Below, in pieces: positions 8,074 through 16,542 of a stretch of 64,000 nt of DNA. The DNA is from JBBQWZ01 sp038210135 (GTDB lineage: Bacteria > Acidobacteriota > Terriglobia > Bryobacterales > Bryobacteraceae), in NCBI GenBank assembly GCA_038210135.1, contig JBBQWZ010000035.1, forward strand, positions 1 to 64,000, read 5' to 3'. The notes beneath the pieces were generated by a model, which saw only the letters and a list, made by a program, of their open reading frames with translations, had not been told where the DNA came from and did not search any database. A program made the position numbers and the translations under genes. Numbering within the stretch: position 1 is the stretch's first letter; each line of letters opens with the position of its first letter.

Positions 8074-9288
8074 ATGAAGCTACCGATTTACATGGATTAT
8101 CACGCAACCACGCCGATGGATCCGCGCGTGTTGCAAGCGATGACGCCGTACTTCACGGAGTACTTCGGAAACGCGGCGAGCCGGAATCACGCGTTCGGCT
8201 GGCAGGCGGAAGAAGCGGTCGAGAAAGCCCGCAAACAGATTGCGGACCTGATTGGCGCGACAGCAAAAGAGATCGTGTTCACCAGCGGCGCGACGGAATC
8301 GAATAACCTCGCGCTGAAGGGCGTGGCCGAGATGTATGCCGAGAAAGGCAACCACATCATCACGGCGGCGACCGAGCACAAGGCGATCCTCGACACCTGC
8401 AAGCGCCTCGAGAAATCCGGCGTGCGCGTGACCTACCTGCCACTGCAGGCCGACGGCCTGATCGATCTCGACATGCTGCGTGAATCGATCACGGACAAGA
8501 CCATCCTGATCAGCATCATGTATGCGAACAACGAAATCGGCGTGCTGCAGCCGATTCGCGAAATCGGCAAGATTGCCAAGGAAAAGGGCATCCTGTTCCA
8601 TACCGACGCGGTGCAGGCAGTGGGTAAAGTTCCGGTGAACGTGATCGCCGACAACATCGATCTGCTCTCGCTGACCGGGCACAAGATTTACGGACCGAAG
8701 GGCGTGGGCGCGCTGTATGTCCGCCGCCGCGGTCCGCGCGTGCAGTTGACGGCGCAAATGGACGGAGGCGGTCACGAGCGCGGCATGCGTTCGGGGACGC
8801 TGAACACTCCGGGCATTGTCGGGCTCGGCGAAGCGTGCGCGATCTGCCAGAAAGAAATGGCGGATGAGGGCGCACGGCTGGGCAAGCTCCGCGACAAGTT
8901 GAAGAACAAGCTGATGACAGAGCTCGACGAGGTCTACATCAACGGTTCGATGGAGCACCGGCTACCCAACAATCTGAACATCAGCTTCGCGTACGTCGAA
9001 GGCGAGAGCCTGCTGATGGGCATCAACGACATCGCGGTTTCGAGCGGATCCGCTTGCACGTCGGCGACTCTCGAACCCAGCTACGTTTTGAAGGCGCTGG
9101 GGGCGGGCGATGATCTGGCGCACTCCTCAATCCGGTTCGGCCTGGGCCGCTTCAATACCGAGGCGGAAGTCGATTATGTGGCCGAGAAGGTAATCGATGT
9201 GGTGAAGAAGCTCCGCGAGCTGTCGCCGCTGTACGAGATGTTCAAAGAAGGCGTGGACCTGTCGAAGGTCCAGTGGACGGCGCATTAG
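8074..9288 (+). CDS. iscS: Cysteine desulfurase IscS
   Basis: A 404-residue, PLP-dependent class V aminotransferase-fold enzyme of normal length. It converts cysteine to alanine and carries the sulfur as a persulfide to IscU and other acceptors. The PLP lysine is K204 in SLTGHKIYGPKG; the catalytic cysteine is C328 in SSGSACTSATLEPSYVLKA, on the long mobile loop typical of the IscS group. The N-terminus (YMDYHATTPMDPRV) is standard. It lies two bases after iscR and is the second gene of the operon. A GC hairpin separates it from iscU by 86 bases, unlike the tight spacing elsewhere in the operon. Confidence 0.96.
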   Translation: MKLPIYMDYHATTPMDPRVLQAMTPYFTEYFGNAASRNHAFGWQAEEAVEKARKQIADLIGATAKEIVFTSGATESNNLALKGVAEMYAEKGNHIITAATEHKAILDTCKRLEKSGVRVTYLPLQADGLIDLDMLRESITDKTILISIMYANNEIGVLQPIREIGKIAKEKGILFHTDAVQAVGKVPVNVIADNIDLLSLTGHKIYGPKGVGALYVRRRGPRVQLTAQMDGGGHERGMRSGTLNTPGIVGLGEACAICQKEMADEGARLGKLRDKLKNKLMTELDEVYINGSMEHRLPNNLNISFAYVEGESLLMGINDIAVSSGSACTSATLEPSYVLKALGAGDDLAHSSIRFGLGRFNTEAEVDYVAEKVIDVVKKLRELSPLYEMFKEGVDLSKVQWTAH

Positions 9289-9299
9289 GTTTGGAGAAT

Positions 9300-9319
9300 C
9301 CCCGCCCTTACGGGCGGGG
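9300..9319. repeat. GC hairpin element between iscS and iscU
   Basis: A perfect 8-bp stem, CCCCGCCC (9300-9307) and GGGCGGGG (9312-9319), closes the tetraloop TTAC and is followed by CTATAG. There is no T-run, so it is not a classical terminator. The same element occurs at 10144-10163 and 59189-59208. Confidence 0.85.
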
Positions 9320-9374
9320 CTATAGCGCGGCGTGACGATCGCGCGTCGATGGGAAGGATTCTGGGAGATAGACA

Positions 9375-9785
9375 ATGGCATATTCTGACAAGGTTCTCGA
9401 TCACTACAACAATCCGCGCAACGTGGGTTCGTTCGACAAGAACGATCCGAGCGTTGGCACCGGGATGGTCGGCGCGCCGGAATGCGGCGACGTGATGAAG
9501 CTTCAGCTGAAGGTGAATCCCGCGACGGGCGTCATCGAAGAAGCGAAGTTCAAGACGTTCGGCTGCGGTTCGGCGATTGCCAGTTCCTCGCTCGCGACCG
9601 AGTGGGTGAAGGGCAAGACGGTCGATCAGGCGCTCGAAATCAAGAACACCGACATCGTGACCGAACTGGCGCTGCCGCCGGTGAAGATTCACTGCTCGGT
9701 GCTGGCTGAGGACGCGATCAAGGCCGCGGTGGCCGACTACAAGCACAAGCAGGAAGCCATCAAGCCGCAAGCCGTTAACGCGTAA
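9375..9785 (+). CDS. iscU: Fe-S cluster scaffold IscU
   Basis: A 136-residue scaffold protein on which [2Fe-2S] clusters are built before transfer. The three cluster cysteines C37, C64 and C107 and the aspartate D39 are all in place, and the HscA-recognition motif LPPVK is at residues 100-104, followed by H106. This matches the presence of hscB and hscA downstream and marks the protein as the Isc type, not the SufU type. The start at 9375 follows a GGGAGATAG ribosome-binding region. The TAATG junction with iscA suggests coupled translation. Confidence 0.96.
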   Translation: MAYSDKVLDHYNNPRNVGSFDKNDPSVGTGMVGAPECGDVMKLQLKVNPATGVIEEAKFKTFGCGSAIASSSLATEWVKGKTVDQALEIKNTDIVTELALPPVKIHCSVLAEDAIKAAVADYKHKQEAIKPQAVNA

Positions 9786-10114
9786 TGGTGGACATGGTCA
9801 CGGTAACTCCGAAGGCGGTAGAGAAGATTCGCGCCGCGTTTCAACGCGAGGGCGTCCAAGGCGGATTGCGCCTGGGCGTTCTCGGCGGCGGATGCTCGGG
9901 CTTGAGCTATCAGTTCAAGTTCGACAGCAAGCCGCGCGCGACGGATAAGGTGCTCGAGTTCGACGACGTCAAAGTGTTCATCGATCCGAAGAGCCTGGTT
10001 TTTCTGGATGGCATGACGCTCGACTGGCATGACTCGCTGATCCAATCCGGCTTCGTGTTCGAAAATCCGAATGCGAAGAAAAGCTGCGGTTGCGGGACGT
10101 CGTTCTCGGCGTAA
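9785..10114 (+). CDS. iscA: A-type Fe-S carrier IscA
   Basis: A 109-residue A-type carrier that moves clusters, or iron, from the scaffold to client proteins. The three conserved cysteines are C37 in GGGCSGLSY and C101 and C103 in SCGCGTSF, exactly the HesB/IscA pattern. The start codon overlaps the iscU stop by one base (TAATG); a second in-frame ATG three codons later is equally possible. It is followed by a 78-base gap holding a GC hairpin, then hscB. Confidence 0.94.
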   Translation: MVDMVTVTPKAVEKIRAAFQREGVQGGLRLGVLGGGCSGLSYQFKFDSKPRATDKVLEFDDVKVFIDPKSLVFLDGMTLDWHDSLIQSGFVFENPNAKKSCGCGTSFSA

Positions 10115-10143
10115 GCCTTCATGCACTCGCGGGACGAAGCAGT

Positions 10144-10163
10144 CCCCGCCCTGACGGGCGGGG
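10144..10163. repeat. GC hairpin element between iscA and hscB
   Basis: CCCCGCCC (10144-10151), loop TGAC, GGGCGGGG (10156-10163), then CTAT. It is the same element as at 9300-9319 with one loop base changed, so the isc operon carries two copies, each placed between functional gene groups. Confidence 0.85.
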
Positions 10164-10192
10164 CTATGTCAGGGTTCATGGGGCAATAGGCG

Positions 10193-10738
10193 ATGGCGTC
10201 GTTTGAGCGCGAATATTTTTCGTTTTTCAGCCTGCCGGCTAATCTCTCGATCGATCTCGATGATCTAAAAACGCGTTTCTATGCGTTGAGCCGTGAGTGG
10301 CATCCGGATCGTTTTTCGCGCGCTCCGGCGGCGGATCAAGAGCGCGCTTTGGAAGCGACCGCGATCGTGAACGATGGCTATCGCGTATTGCGGGATCCGA
10401 TCCGGCGCGCCGAGTATGTGCTGTCCAAAAATGGCTTCGACATCGGCGAGCAGAAGTCGAAGAACGTTCCGCCGGAATTGCTCGAAGAGGTTTTCGAGCT
10501 GAACATGGCGCTCGAAGAATTGCGGTCCGGCGACGAGGACGCGCGTCCGGCGCTTAAAACCGCGAAGACCAAGTTCGACGGCATGCGGGCGGAGATCGAC
10601 GGAGACCTCGCTGGGCTTTTCGCCAAGTACGACGCAGCCAAAGATCAGGCGGCGCTAACGGAAATTCGCAGCGTACTCAATCGCCGCCGCTATATTGAGA
10701 ATCTGCTTCGCGATGTCGGAACAGCGCTCGGCGCATAA
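10193..10738 (+). CDS. hscB: Fe-S co-chaperone HscB
   Basis: A 181-residue J-type co-chaperone. The J-domain occupies the N-terminal part with the HPD tripeptide at residues 37-39 (REWHPDRFS). The C-terminal half is the three-helix domain that binds IscU in the family. HscB brings IscU to HscA and stimulates its ATPase. The bacterial protein lacks an N-terminal zinc finger, as expected. The gene is 11 bases upstream of hscA in the same operon. Confidence 0.93.
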   Translation: MASFEREYFSFFSLPANLSIDLDDLKTRFYALSREWHPDRFSRAPAADQERALEATAIVNDGYRVLRDPIRRAEYVLSKNGFDIGEQKSKNVPPELLEEVFELNMALEELRSGDEDARPALKTAKTKFDGMRAEIDGDLAGLFAKYDAAKDQAALTEIRSVLNRRRYIENLLRDVGTALGA

Positions 10739-10749
10739 AACACAAACGA

Positions 10750-12597
10750 ATGTCCACGTTTCAAATCGATTTTGGAAAGCCGGAAGGCAAGATTGTTGGC
10801 ATCGACCTAGGCACGACGAACAGCCTGGTCGCCTACCTGGACCTGACCGGTCCGAAGATTCTCGCGTCGCCGGCGGGCGAGCGCATCGTGCCGAGCGTCG
10901 TGTCGAACTCGGAATCAGGCGAGATCCTCGCTGGATCGAGCGCGCGCGATGCGCTGCTGACGCACCCCGACCGGACCGTCTATTCCGTCAAACGCCTGAT
11001 GGGCCGCGGGCTCGCCGATGTCGGCGACGAACTCAAGCGCTTTCCTTTCCGTGTCGCGGCGGGTTCGGAAAACGTCTTGCAGTTGCAACTCGGCGACAAG
11101 ACCTTCACGCCGCCTGAAATTTCGGCCTATGTACTGCGGCAGTTGAAACAGAATGCGGAAGCCGCGCTGGGCGAGCCGGTCACGCAAGCCGTGATCACGG
11201 TTCCAGCGTATTTCAACGACGCGCAACGGCAGGCCACAAAAGACGCGGGCCGGATCGCGGGCCTCGAAGTCCTTCGCCTGGTGAACGAACCGACGGCGGC
11301 CGCGCTTGCCTACGGACTTGATAAGCGGAATGAAGGCGTCATCGCAGTTTACGATTTCGGCGGCGGCACGTTTGACATCTCGATCCTGCGCTTGCATGAC
11401 GGCATCTTCGAAGTGCTTGCCACCAACGGCGACACGCATTTGGGTGGCGACGACATCGACAACCTGCTGCTCGATATCGCGCTCGAAGACATCGCGTCGG
11501 AATGGAAGGAAGACCTGGCGAAGGATCCCGAAGGCGTGCAGCGTTTACGCCGCGCCGTGATCCACGCGAAGGAGGAGCTTTCGTTCGTTCCCGCGACGTC
11601 GATCGATCTTGCCTATCACGGAAAAACCTATCAGCGCGAATTGACGCGCGAAGTCTTCGATAAGCTGATCACGCCGATCGTCGAGCGTACTCTCGCGCCC
11701 TGCCGACAGTGCCTCGCGGACGCGTCGATGACGCCGGATCAAATTGACGAAGTGGTGCTGGTGGGCGGTTCGACGCGCATTCCGCTGGTGCGTTCCGCGG
11801 TCGAAGTTCTGTTTCGCGCCAAGCCGCACACCGAATTGAATCCCGATGAAGTGGTCGCCCTTGGAGCAGCCGTGCAGGCGGGCATCCTGGCGGGCGACGT
11901 CAAGGACGCGCTGCTGCTCGACGTGACTCCGCTGTCGCTCGGCATCGAGACCATGGGCGGCCTGATGTCGAAGCTGATCCATCGGAACTCAACCATTCCG
12001 GCGTCGGCGACGGAGACGTTTACGACGGCTGTTGAAGGTCAGCGAAACGTGCTGATTCACGTGCTGCAAGGCGAGCGCGAACTGGTGAAAGACTGTCGCT
12101 CGCTCGCGCGTTTCGATCTCAAGGGTATCGATCCCCTGCCCGCCGGCATGGCGCGCATCGAGGTCCGCTTCCTGATCGACGCGAACGGAATTTTGAACGT
12201 CGCCGCGCGCGATGCGCGTTCCGGCAAAGAGCACAGCGTGGACGTCAAACCGAGCTACGGCTTGAGCGACGAACAGGTCGAAGCCATGATTCTCGAATCC
12301 TACGAGAAGGCGGAAGACGATCTGAACGAGCGCCAGGTGCGCGAGGCACGCGTCGAGGCGGACGCGATTCACGCCGCGACGGAGAAGGCGAAATCGAATG
12401 ACGCCTACTATGCGCTTTCGGACGAAGATCGGGCGGCGATCGACAAGGCCGCCAACGAACTGCTGGTGGTTTACCACGGTGAAGATCACCTGCTGATCCG
12501 CGATAAGATCGAAGCGCTGAACGCCGCTACGATGCCGCTCGCGGAAACCATGATGAATTCCGCCGTGAACAAAGCGCTCAAAGGGACGAAGATTTAG
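10750..12597 (+). CDS. hscA: Fe-S assembly Hsp70 chaperone HscA
   Basis: A 615-residue Hsp70 of the HscA branch, the ATP-dependent chaperone that promotes cluster release from IscU. The phosphate-1 loop GIDLGTTNS is at about 17-25, the phosphate-2 motif is VYDFGGGTFDISIL, the adenosine motif is VVLVGGSTRIPLV, and the linker is DALLLDVTPLSLGIET. The C-terminal substrate domain is complete. Its partner motif LPPVK is present in IscU. It is followed within three bases by iscX. No ferredoxin gene (fdx) lies between hscA and iscX, where proteobacterial operons have it. Confidence 0.95.
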   Translation: MSTFQIDFGKPEGKIVGIDLGTTNSLVAYLDLTGPKILASPAGERIVPSVVSNSESGEILAGSSARDALLTHPDRTVYSVKRLMGRGLADVGDELKRFPFRVAAGSENVLQLQLGDKTFTPPEISAYVLRQLKQNAEAALGEPVTQAVITVPAYFNDAQRQATKDAGRIAGLEVLRLVNEPTAAALAYGLDKRNEGVIAVYDFGGGTFDISILRLHDGIFEVLATNGDTHLGGDDIDNLLLDIALEDIASEWKEDLAKDPEGVQRLRRAVIHAKEELSFVPATSIDLAYHGKTYQRELTREVFDKLITPIVERTLAPCRQCLADASMTPDQIDEVVLVGGSTRIPLVRSAVEVLFRAKPHTELNPDEVVALGAAVQAGILAGDVKDALLLDVTPLSLGIETMGGLMSKLIHRNSTIPASATETFTTAVEGQRNVLIHVLQGERELVKDCRSLARFDLKGIDPLPAGMARIEVRFLIDANGILNVAARDARSGKEHSVDVKPSYGLSDEQVEAMILESYEKAEDDLNERQVREARVEADAIHAATEKAKSNDAYYALSDEDRAAIDKAANELLVVYHGEDHLLIRDKIEALNAATMPLAETMMNSAVNKALKGTKI

Positions 12598-12599
12598 CC

Positions 12600-12812
12600 A
12601 TGCCGAAGCTTACCTGGGATCAATTGGAAAATATCGGATTCGCCCTGTACGAGAAGTTTCCGGACACCGATCCGACCAACATCCGTTATACCGATCTGCA
12701 CAAGTGGATCTCGGAGTTGGATGATTTTTCGGACGACCCAATGAAGTCGAACGAGGCCAAACTGGAAGCGATTCAGATGGCTTGGCTCGAAGAGTGGAAC
12801 GACAACCAGTAG
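12600..12812 (+). CDS. iscX: Fe-S assembly protein IscX
   Basis: A 70-residue acidic protein of the IscX (YfhJ) family. The pattern is characteristic: LTWDQLENIGFALYEKFPD, then DLHKWISELDDFSDDP and an acidic C-terminus EAIQMAWLEEW. In E. coli it binds IscS and modulates the rate of cluster assembly, possibly as an iron-dependent regulator. It ends the isc operon here, three bases after hscA. Confidence 0.93.
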   Translation: MPKLTWDQLENIGFALYEKFPDTDPTNIRYTDLHKWISELDDFSDDPMKSNEAKLEAIQMAWLEEWNDNQ

Positions 12813-13110
12813 CGCTCGTAAAGTTGAGTAAGCAAAACTTATGCAAGGGTCGGCCGTCATAAGTAAACGGAACAAACACCCTCGCGGCGGCGTCTTCTGT
12901 AGTGAGGGTCGCGCAGTCCAAAGAGGCGACTTGCTTTTCAGTGTTATCCTGTGAGAGTTAACCACTAAACTGATCTGTGGCGACTAAAGCTGGCAACGGA
13001 TTTGGTCGAAGAGTTTTCTGGGTCGGCAGCAACTAGGGCTTCGCCGCAATTTGACGGGGTCGTGTGTGGGTACCGGGTAAGTCCGGGCCTGAGTTTAGGA
13101 AGGACCAACA
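12813..13110. other. Intergenic region between iscX and desaturase gene
   Basis: About 300 bases with no coding frame that I can support. Just before the desaturase is an AGGAAGGA ribosome-binding site at about 13098-13105. I see no strong terminator after iscX and no promoter I would defend. Confidence 0.5.
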
Positions 13111-13992
13111 ATGGATCTGAGCGCTGCACCGCTCATCAAGCGGGATGGGATCAACTGGATCACCGTCGTCGCCTTTTCTCTCTTTCATATCGGCGCTGTA
13201 GCCGCTTTGTTTTTCTTCAACTGGCCGGCATTCATTTCAGCCGTGGTGCTGTACTGGATGTCGTTGAGCTTTGGGATTGGCATGGGCTACCACCGCCTGC
13301 TGACCCATCGTTCATACAAAGTTCCGAAGGCAATCGAGTACTTCCTGGCGATTTGCGGCACGCTGGCGCTCGAAGGCGGACCGCTGTTCTGGGTTGCCAC
13401 GCACCGCATTCATCACAAATTTTCCGATCAGCACGGCGATCCGCATACTCCGCGTGACGGCCGCTGGTGGGCGCACATTATCTGGATGCTGGTTGGCGAC
13501 GTGACGCATTGCGACACGGAAATGGCGACCAAGTACGCTCCCGATCTGGCGAAAGACAAGTTCATGGTGTGGCTCTCGATTTACCATTGGGTGCCGCTGA
13601 CCGTGGTGGGCCTCGCGCTGTTGGCCTTCGGCGGCTGGTCGTTCCTGCTGTGGGGAGTATTCTTCCGCGTCACGATGGGACTGCATGCCACCTGGATGGT
13701 GAATTCGTTGACGCACATCTGGGGCGCGCGCCGCTTCCAGACCAAAGACGATTCCCGCAACAACTGGTTTGTCGCGCTGCTGAGCTTCGGCGAAGGCTGG
13801 CACAACAACCACCATGCGCATCCGACTTCGGCGCGCCATGGACTCGCGTGGTACGAGCTGGACATCACCTACATCACCATCTGGTGCCTGAAGCTGGTGG
13901 GTCTCGCCAAGCAAGTGAAAGTCGCGAGCATCAAGCAGGCGACGAAAGCGATCACAAGTATCAAGCAGGAATTCGCAAGCGAAGAACAGTAG
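13111..13992 (+). CDS. Acyl-CoA/acyl-lipid delta-9-type fatty acid desaturase
   Basis: A 293-residue integral membrane di-iron desaturase. All three histidine boxes of the acyl-CoA desaturase family are present: HRLLTH at 61-66, HRIHH at 98-102 and HNNHH at 231-235. Hydrophobic segments at about 15-57, 70-90, 155-185 and 187-205 give the usual four-helix topology. The enzyme introduces a cis double bond into saturated acyl chains and so adjusts membrane fluidity. No electron-donor gene is adjacent and there is no fused cytochrome b5. The gene stands alone with a good ribosome-binding site and its own terminator. Confidence 0.93.
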   Translation: MDLSAAPLIKRDGINWITVVAFSLFHIGAVAALFFFNWPAFISAVVLYWMSLSFGIGMGYHRLLTHRSYKVPKAIEYFLAICGTLALEGGPLFWVATHRIHHKFSDQHGDPHTPRDGRWWAHIIWMLVGDVTHCDTEMATKYAPDLAKDKFMVWLSIYHWVPLTVVGLALLAFGGWSFLLWGVFFRVTMGLHATWMVNSLTHIWGARRFQTKDDSRNNWFVALLSFGEGWHNNHHAHPTSARHGLAWYELDITYITIWCLKLVGLAKQVKVASIKQATKAITSIKQEFASEEQ

Positions 13993-14018
13993 CTCGTCTT
14001 TCTAACGACCAATCAAAG

Positions 14019-14060
14019 AACGCCCCGGCTGCCAACGCAGTCCGGGGCGTTTCTATTTTA
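14019..14060 (+). terminator. Intrinsic terminator after desaturase
   Basis: AACGCCCCGG (14019-14028) pairs with CCGGGGCGTT (14042-14051), with a 13-base loop, followed by TCTATTTTAT. Confidence 0.85.
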
Positions 14061-14126
14061 TGTACTCCGCTTACTCCGCAGCGCTTCGCGCTGCTCCGTG
14101 CGCGGCTCGGATGGAGTGCGGCTGCT

Positions 14127-15008
14127 CTAGTGGGCGAACGAGGCGGCCGCCGCTTTCCTGGCCGCCTTCGCTTGTCCAATGATCACCACTCCGCTGAAGA
14201 GCAACGTCGTGAAGCCCAGGAAAACGCCGACCCAGGGCAAGATCATGTAGTCGCCCATCTTCGAGACGACCTTGCCGCCGGAGATGTTGGTGTCACTCAG
14301 CAGGTAGTGCTGATCGGCGACCTTCACACCGGCCTGTTCGAATTTCGTGCGCGCGAAAACTGGAATGGATTTGGCTTCGAGGTGCACCGGGAGCGGATCG
14401 GGCATGCGGCTGATGCTGCCCGTATAGAAGTAGACCACCGGCTTATCCGGCGTCCAGGACGCGTCCACGAGGGGCACGAACACCTTGGTCGATTTCGATC
14501 CGCCCGACGACGACGAGCTGAAGCGGAACTGCTGCTTCAACACCCGGTAGCCGGAGATTTCGGCGAACTTCGCATCCGCCGCCAGCGGGCCAGGCTGCCG
14601 GAAATTCATTTGGTACACCGTCCGTTGTTGATCCGCGGCGTCTACGCGCTCGAGCCACAAGTAGATCGCGCCGGGAACCAATCCGACAATCACGCTGATG
14701 GCCAGCGCAATCAGCCATTTCGACGACGTCGCCATCGGCGTCGACGGTGAAGACGCTGCCTCCGCATCGATTTTCATCCGCGAGCCGACCAGGATGCCCA
14801 GCACCACCGCTGGAATCGTGGCGACCACCAACAGGATCAGAAGCGTGAACATCAGCGAGGCGGATCCGAAGAACCGCATCTGATACTCCATCAAAATCCC
14901 GCTGAGTCCGGTCCCGGTCTCCCAGCCATAGAAGGCATAGCCCATCACCGCCATGACGTAAATCAACACCGCGATAGTGATACCCGTGCCCGGGCTTTGA
15001 TGGCGCAT
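14127..15008 (-). CDS. Membrane protein of unknown function
   Basis: A 293-residue protein that I do not recognise. It has hydrophobic segments at about 10-28, 50-76, 95-116 and 255-280, and between the third and fourth a soluble domain of about 140 residues rich in beta-type sequence. Within that domain lies a serine run (FSSSSSGGS). The likely topology puts the soluble domain outside the cytoplasm. The C-terminus is basic and alanine-rich. A GGAGGAAG ribosome-binding site supports the start at 15008. It lies downstream of the serine hydrolase gene on the same strand, 65 bases away, so the two may be cotranscribed. Confidence 0.75.
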   Translation of the reverse strand: MRHQSPGTGITIAVLIYVMAVMGYAFYGWETGTGLSGILMEYQMRFFGSASLMFTLLILLVVATIPAVVLGILVGSRMKIDAEAASSPSTPMATSSKWLIALAISVIVGLVPGAIYLWLERVDAADQQRTVYQMNFRQPGPLAADAKFAEISGYRVLKQQFRFSSSSSGGSKSTKVFVPLVDASWTPDKPVVYFYTGSISRMPDPLPVHLEAKSIPVFARTKFEQAGVKVADQHYLLSDTNISGGKVVSKMGDYMILPWVGVFLGFTTLLFSGVVIIGQAKAARKAAAASFAH

Positions 15009-15073
15009 ACTTCCTCCTCTGTATGGTTTCGCGCATACGCCGGAGATTCGGGATCAGGGCGTAAAGTTTCCGG

Positions 15074-16483
15074 TCACGGTGTGGGACCGGCAACGGGCGA
15101 GATCAGGAACTGTGCGATCTTGCCGCCGGTCGTCATGTAGACGTTTAAGCTGAGGCGCTTCGTCGCCGTACGGACGGCGAAGGTGCGATGCTCCATGCCG
15201 CCGCGAAGCTGCATACCGGCCTGCTGAAATGAGGTCGGATCGCCGAGCGGTTTGAGAGACGCCGCGTAATCGGCGACCGCCTGGGTAGTGAAATAAGCAT
15301 TGGCATCGGAGGTCAGCGCGGAGCGGTCGAGCTCTCCGCGTTGCAGGTCCGCGAAGATTTTCTTGGCCAACGTAAGGCTGGCGGCGTCGCCTTCGTCTTC
15401 GGGCTTCGCGAGAACAATGGCTTCGATACGCGCGCCGATCTGCGGGGCGGCGGGCGAATCGAGATTGGTGAGCACAGTGATGGCGATTCCGTCGTCGGGG
15501 AAGGAGAAATTCGTGCTGATGAAGCCTGCCGTCCCGCCGCCGTGGCTCCAGCGGCGCTGCCCGTTGCGGTTCGAGACGCCGATGCCGAGAGCATAGCCGC
15601 TGCCGGATCCATTGGCGAGGGCGACTTCGGTGGTCAGAGTTTTGAGAGATGCCGGCTTGAGAAGCGTGCCTTGCATCAGGGCGATATTCCAGCGCGCGAG
15701 GTCGGCGGGCGTCATGGCTAATTGACCGGCGGAGAAGAGCCAGCCCTGGCCTTCGGGCGCGACGGGACGGGGAGGTCCGAGCGCGAAGATGGTGTAGCCA
15801 AGAGGATCAGCGGCGCTCCAGGTTTCCTTATCCGCGTCGATGACGGACGTCATGCCGAGAGGCTCAAAGATCCGCGTCTTCAAAAACTGATACAGCGGCA
15901 TGCCAGCCACTTTTTCGACAATCAGGCCCGCGGCGATGAAGCCGGTGTTCGAATACTGCCAGCGCGTGCCGGGATCGAAATTCAGCGGCTTCTTCGCCCA
16001 ACCGTCGAGAATCTGCTGCGGCGTTTTCGGCTGCGCCATTTCCGGGGTGACGTAATCGAGGGGATAGTAATCCTCATAGCCGGCGGTGTGCGAAAGCAGT
16101 TGGCGAATGGTGATTTCGGGGGCGCGGGTGAGATTCGGAAGGTACTTCGACACCTTGTCGTCGAGCGACAGCTTGCGCTGTTCGACGAGAATCAACGTGG
16201 CGGTGGCAATGAACTGCTTGCTGTTCGATCCGATCTTGTAGCGCATCGCCGTGGTGGCCGGCGTCTTCGGGTCGAGCCGCGCATCGCCATAGGCGTGGGT
16301 GTAAACGATCTTCTTATCTTTGACGACAGCGATCGAAGCACTCGGCGTCCTGGTGATGCTCAAAACCTCCTCGACGGCTTTGTCGATGGCTCGCTCCTGG
16401 GCGTCGGGCAGAGATTGGGCGACTGAGAGCGTTGCATACGCCAAAATTAGAGCCCAAAGAATCGAATTTCGCATGGGTTTCAT
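15074..16483 (-). CDS. Secreted serine hydrolase, beta-lactamase/class C family
   Basis: A 469-residue protein with an N-terminal signal peptide (MKPMRNSILWALILAYATLS) and a class C beta-lactamase/penicillin-binding-protein fold. The catalytic SxxK is S86-N-S-K89, the second motif is Y177-S-N179, and the third is the HGG triad in RRWSHGGGTAGF. A C-terminal region of about 130 residues beyond the catalytic domain carries an extra alpha/beta domain. Members include esterases, D-aminopeptidases and carboxypeptidases; true beta-lactam resistance cannot be inferred. The start at 16483 is preferred because an upstream extension of the frame would run into the tRNA-like RNA at 16543-16668. Confidence 0.85.
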   Translation of the reverse strand: MKPMRNSILWALILAYATLSVAQSLPDAQERAIDKAVEEVLSITRTPSASIAVVKDKKIVYTHAYGDARLDPKTPATTAMRYKIGSNSKQFIATATLILVEQRKLSLDDKVSKYLPNLTRAPEITIRQLLSHTAGYEDYYPLDYVTPEMAQPKTPQQILDGWAKKPLNFDPGTRWQYSNTGFIAAGLIVEKVAGMPLYQFLKTRIFEPLGMTSVIDADKETWSAADPLGYTIFALGPPRPVAPEGQGWLFSAGQLAMTPADLARWNIALMQGTLLKPASLKTLTTEVALANGSGSGYALGIGVSNRNGQRRWSHGGGTAGFISTNFSFPDDGIAITVLTNLDSPAAPQIGARIEAIVLAKPEDEGDAASLTLAKKIFADLQRGELDRSALTSDANAYFTTQAVADYAASLKPLGDPTSFQQAGMQLRGGMEHRTFAVRTATKRLSLNVYMTTGGKIAQFLISPVAGPTP

Positions 16484-16542
16484 AGTAGCAGCGCGTGCCC
16501 CGGTTGCATCTGCCGATTCGGGCGGAGTGCTACGATGGTGAT

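Noticed and set aside
15074..16483. Antibiotic-resistance beta-lactamase
   Set aside because: The class C fold and motifs are shared by many esterases and peptidases; nothing indicates beta-lactam hydrolysis.
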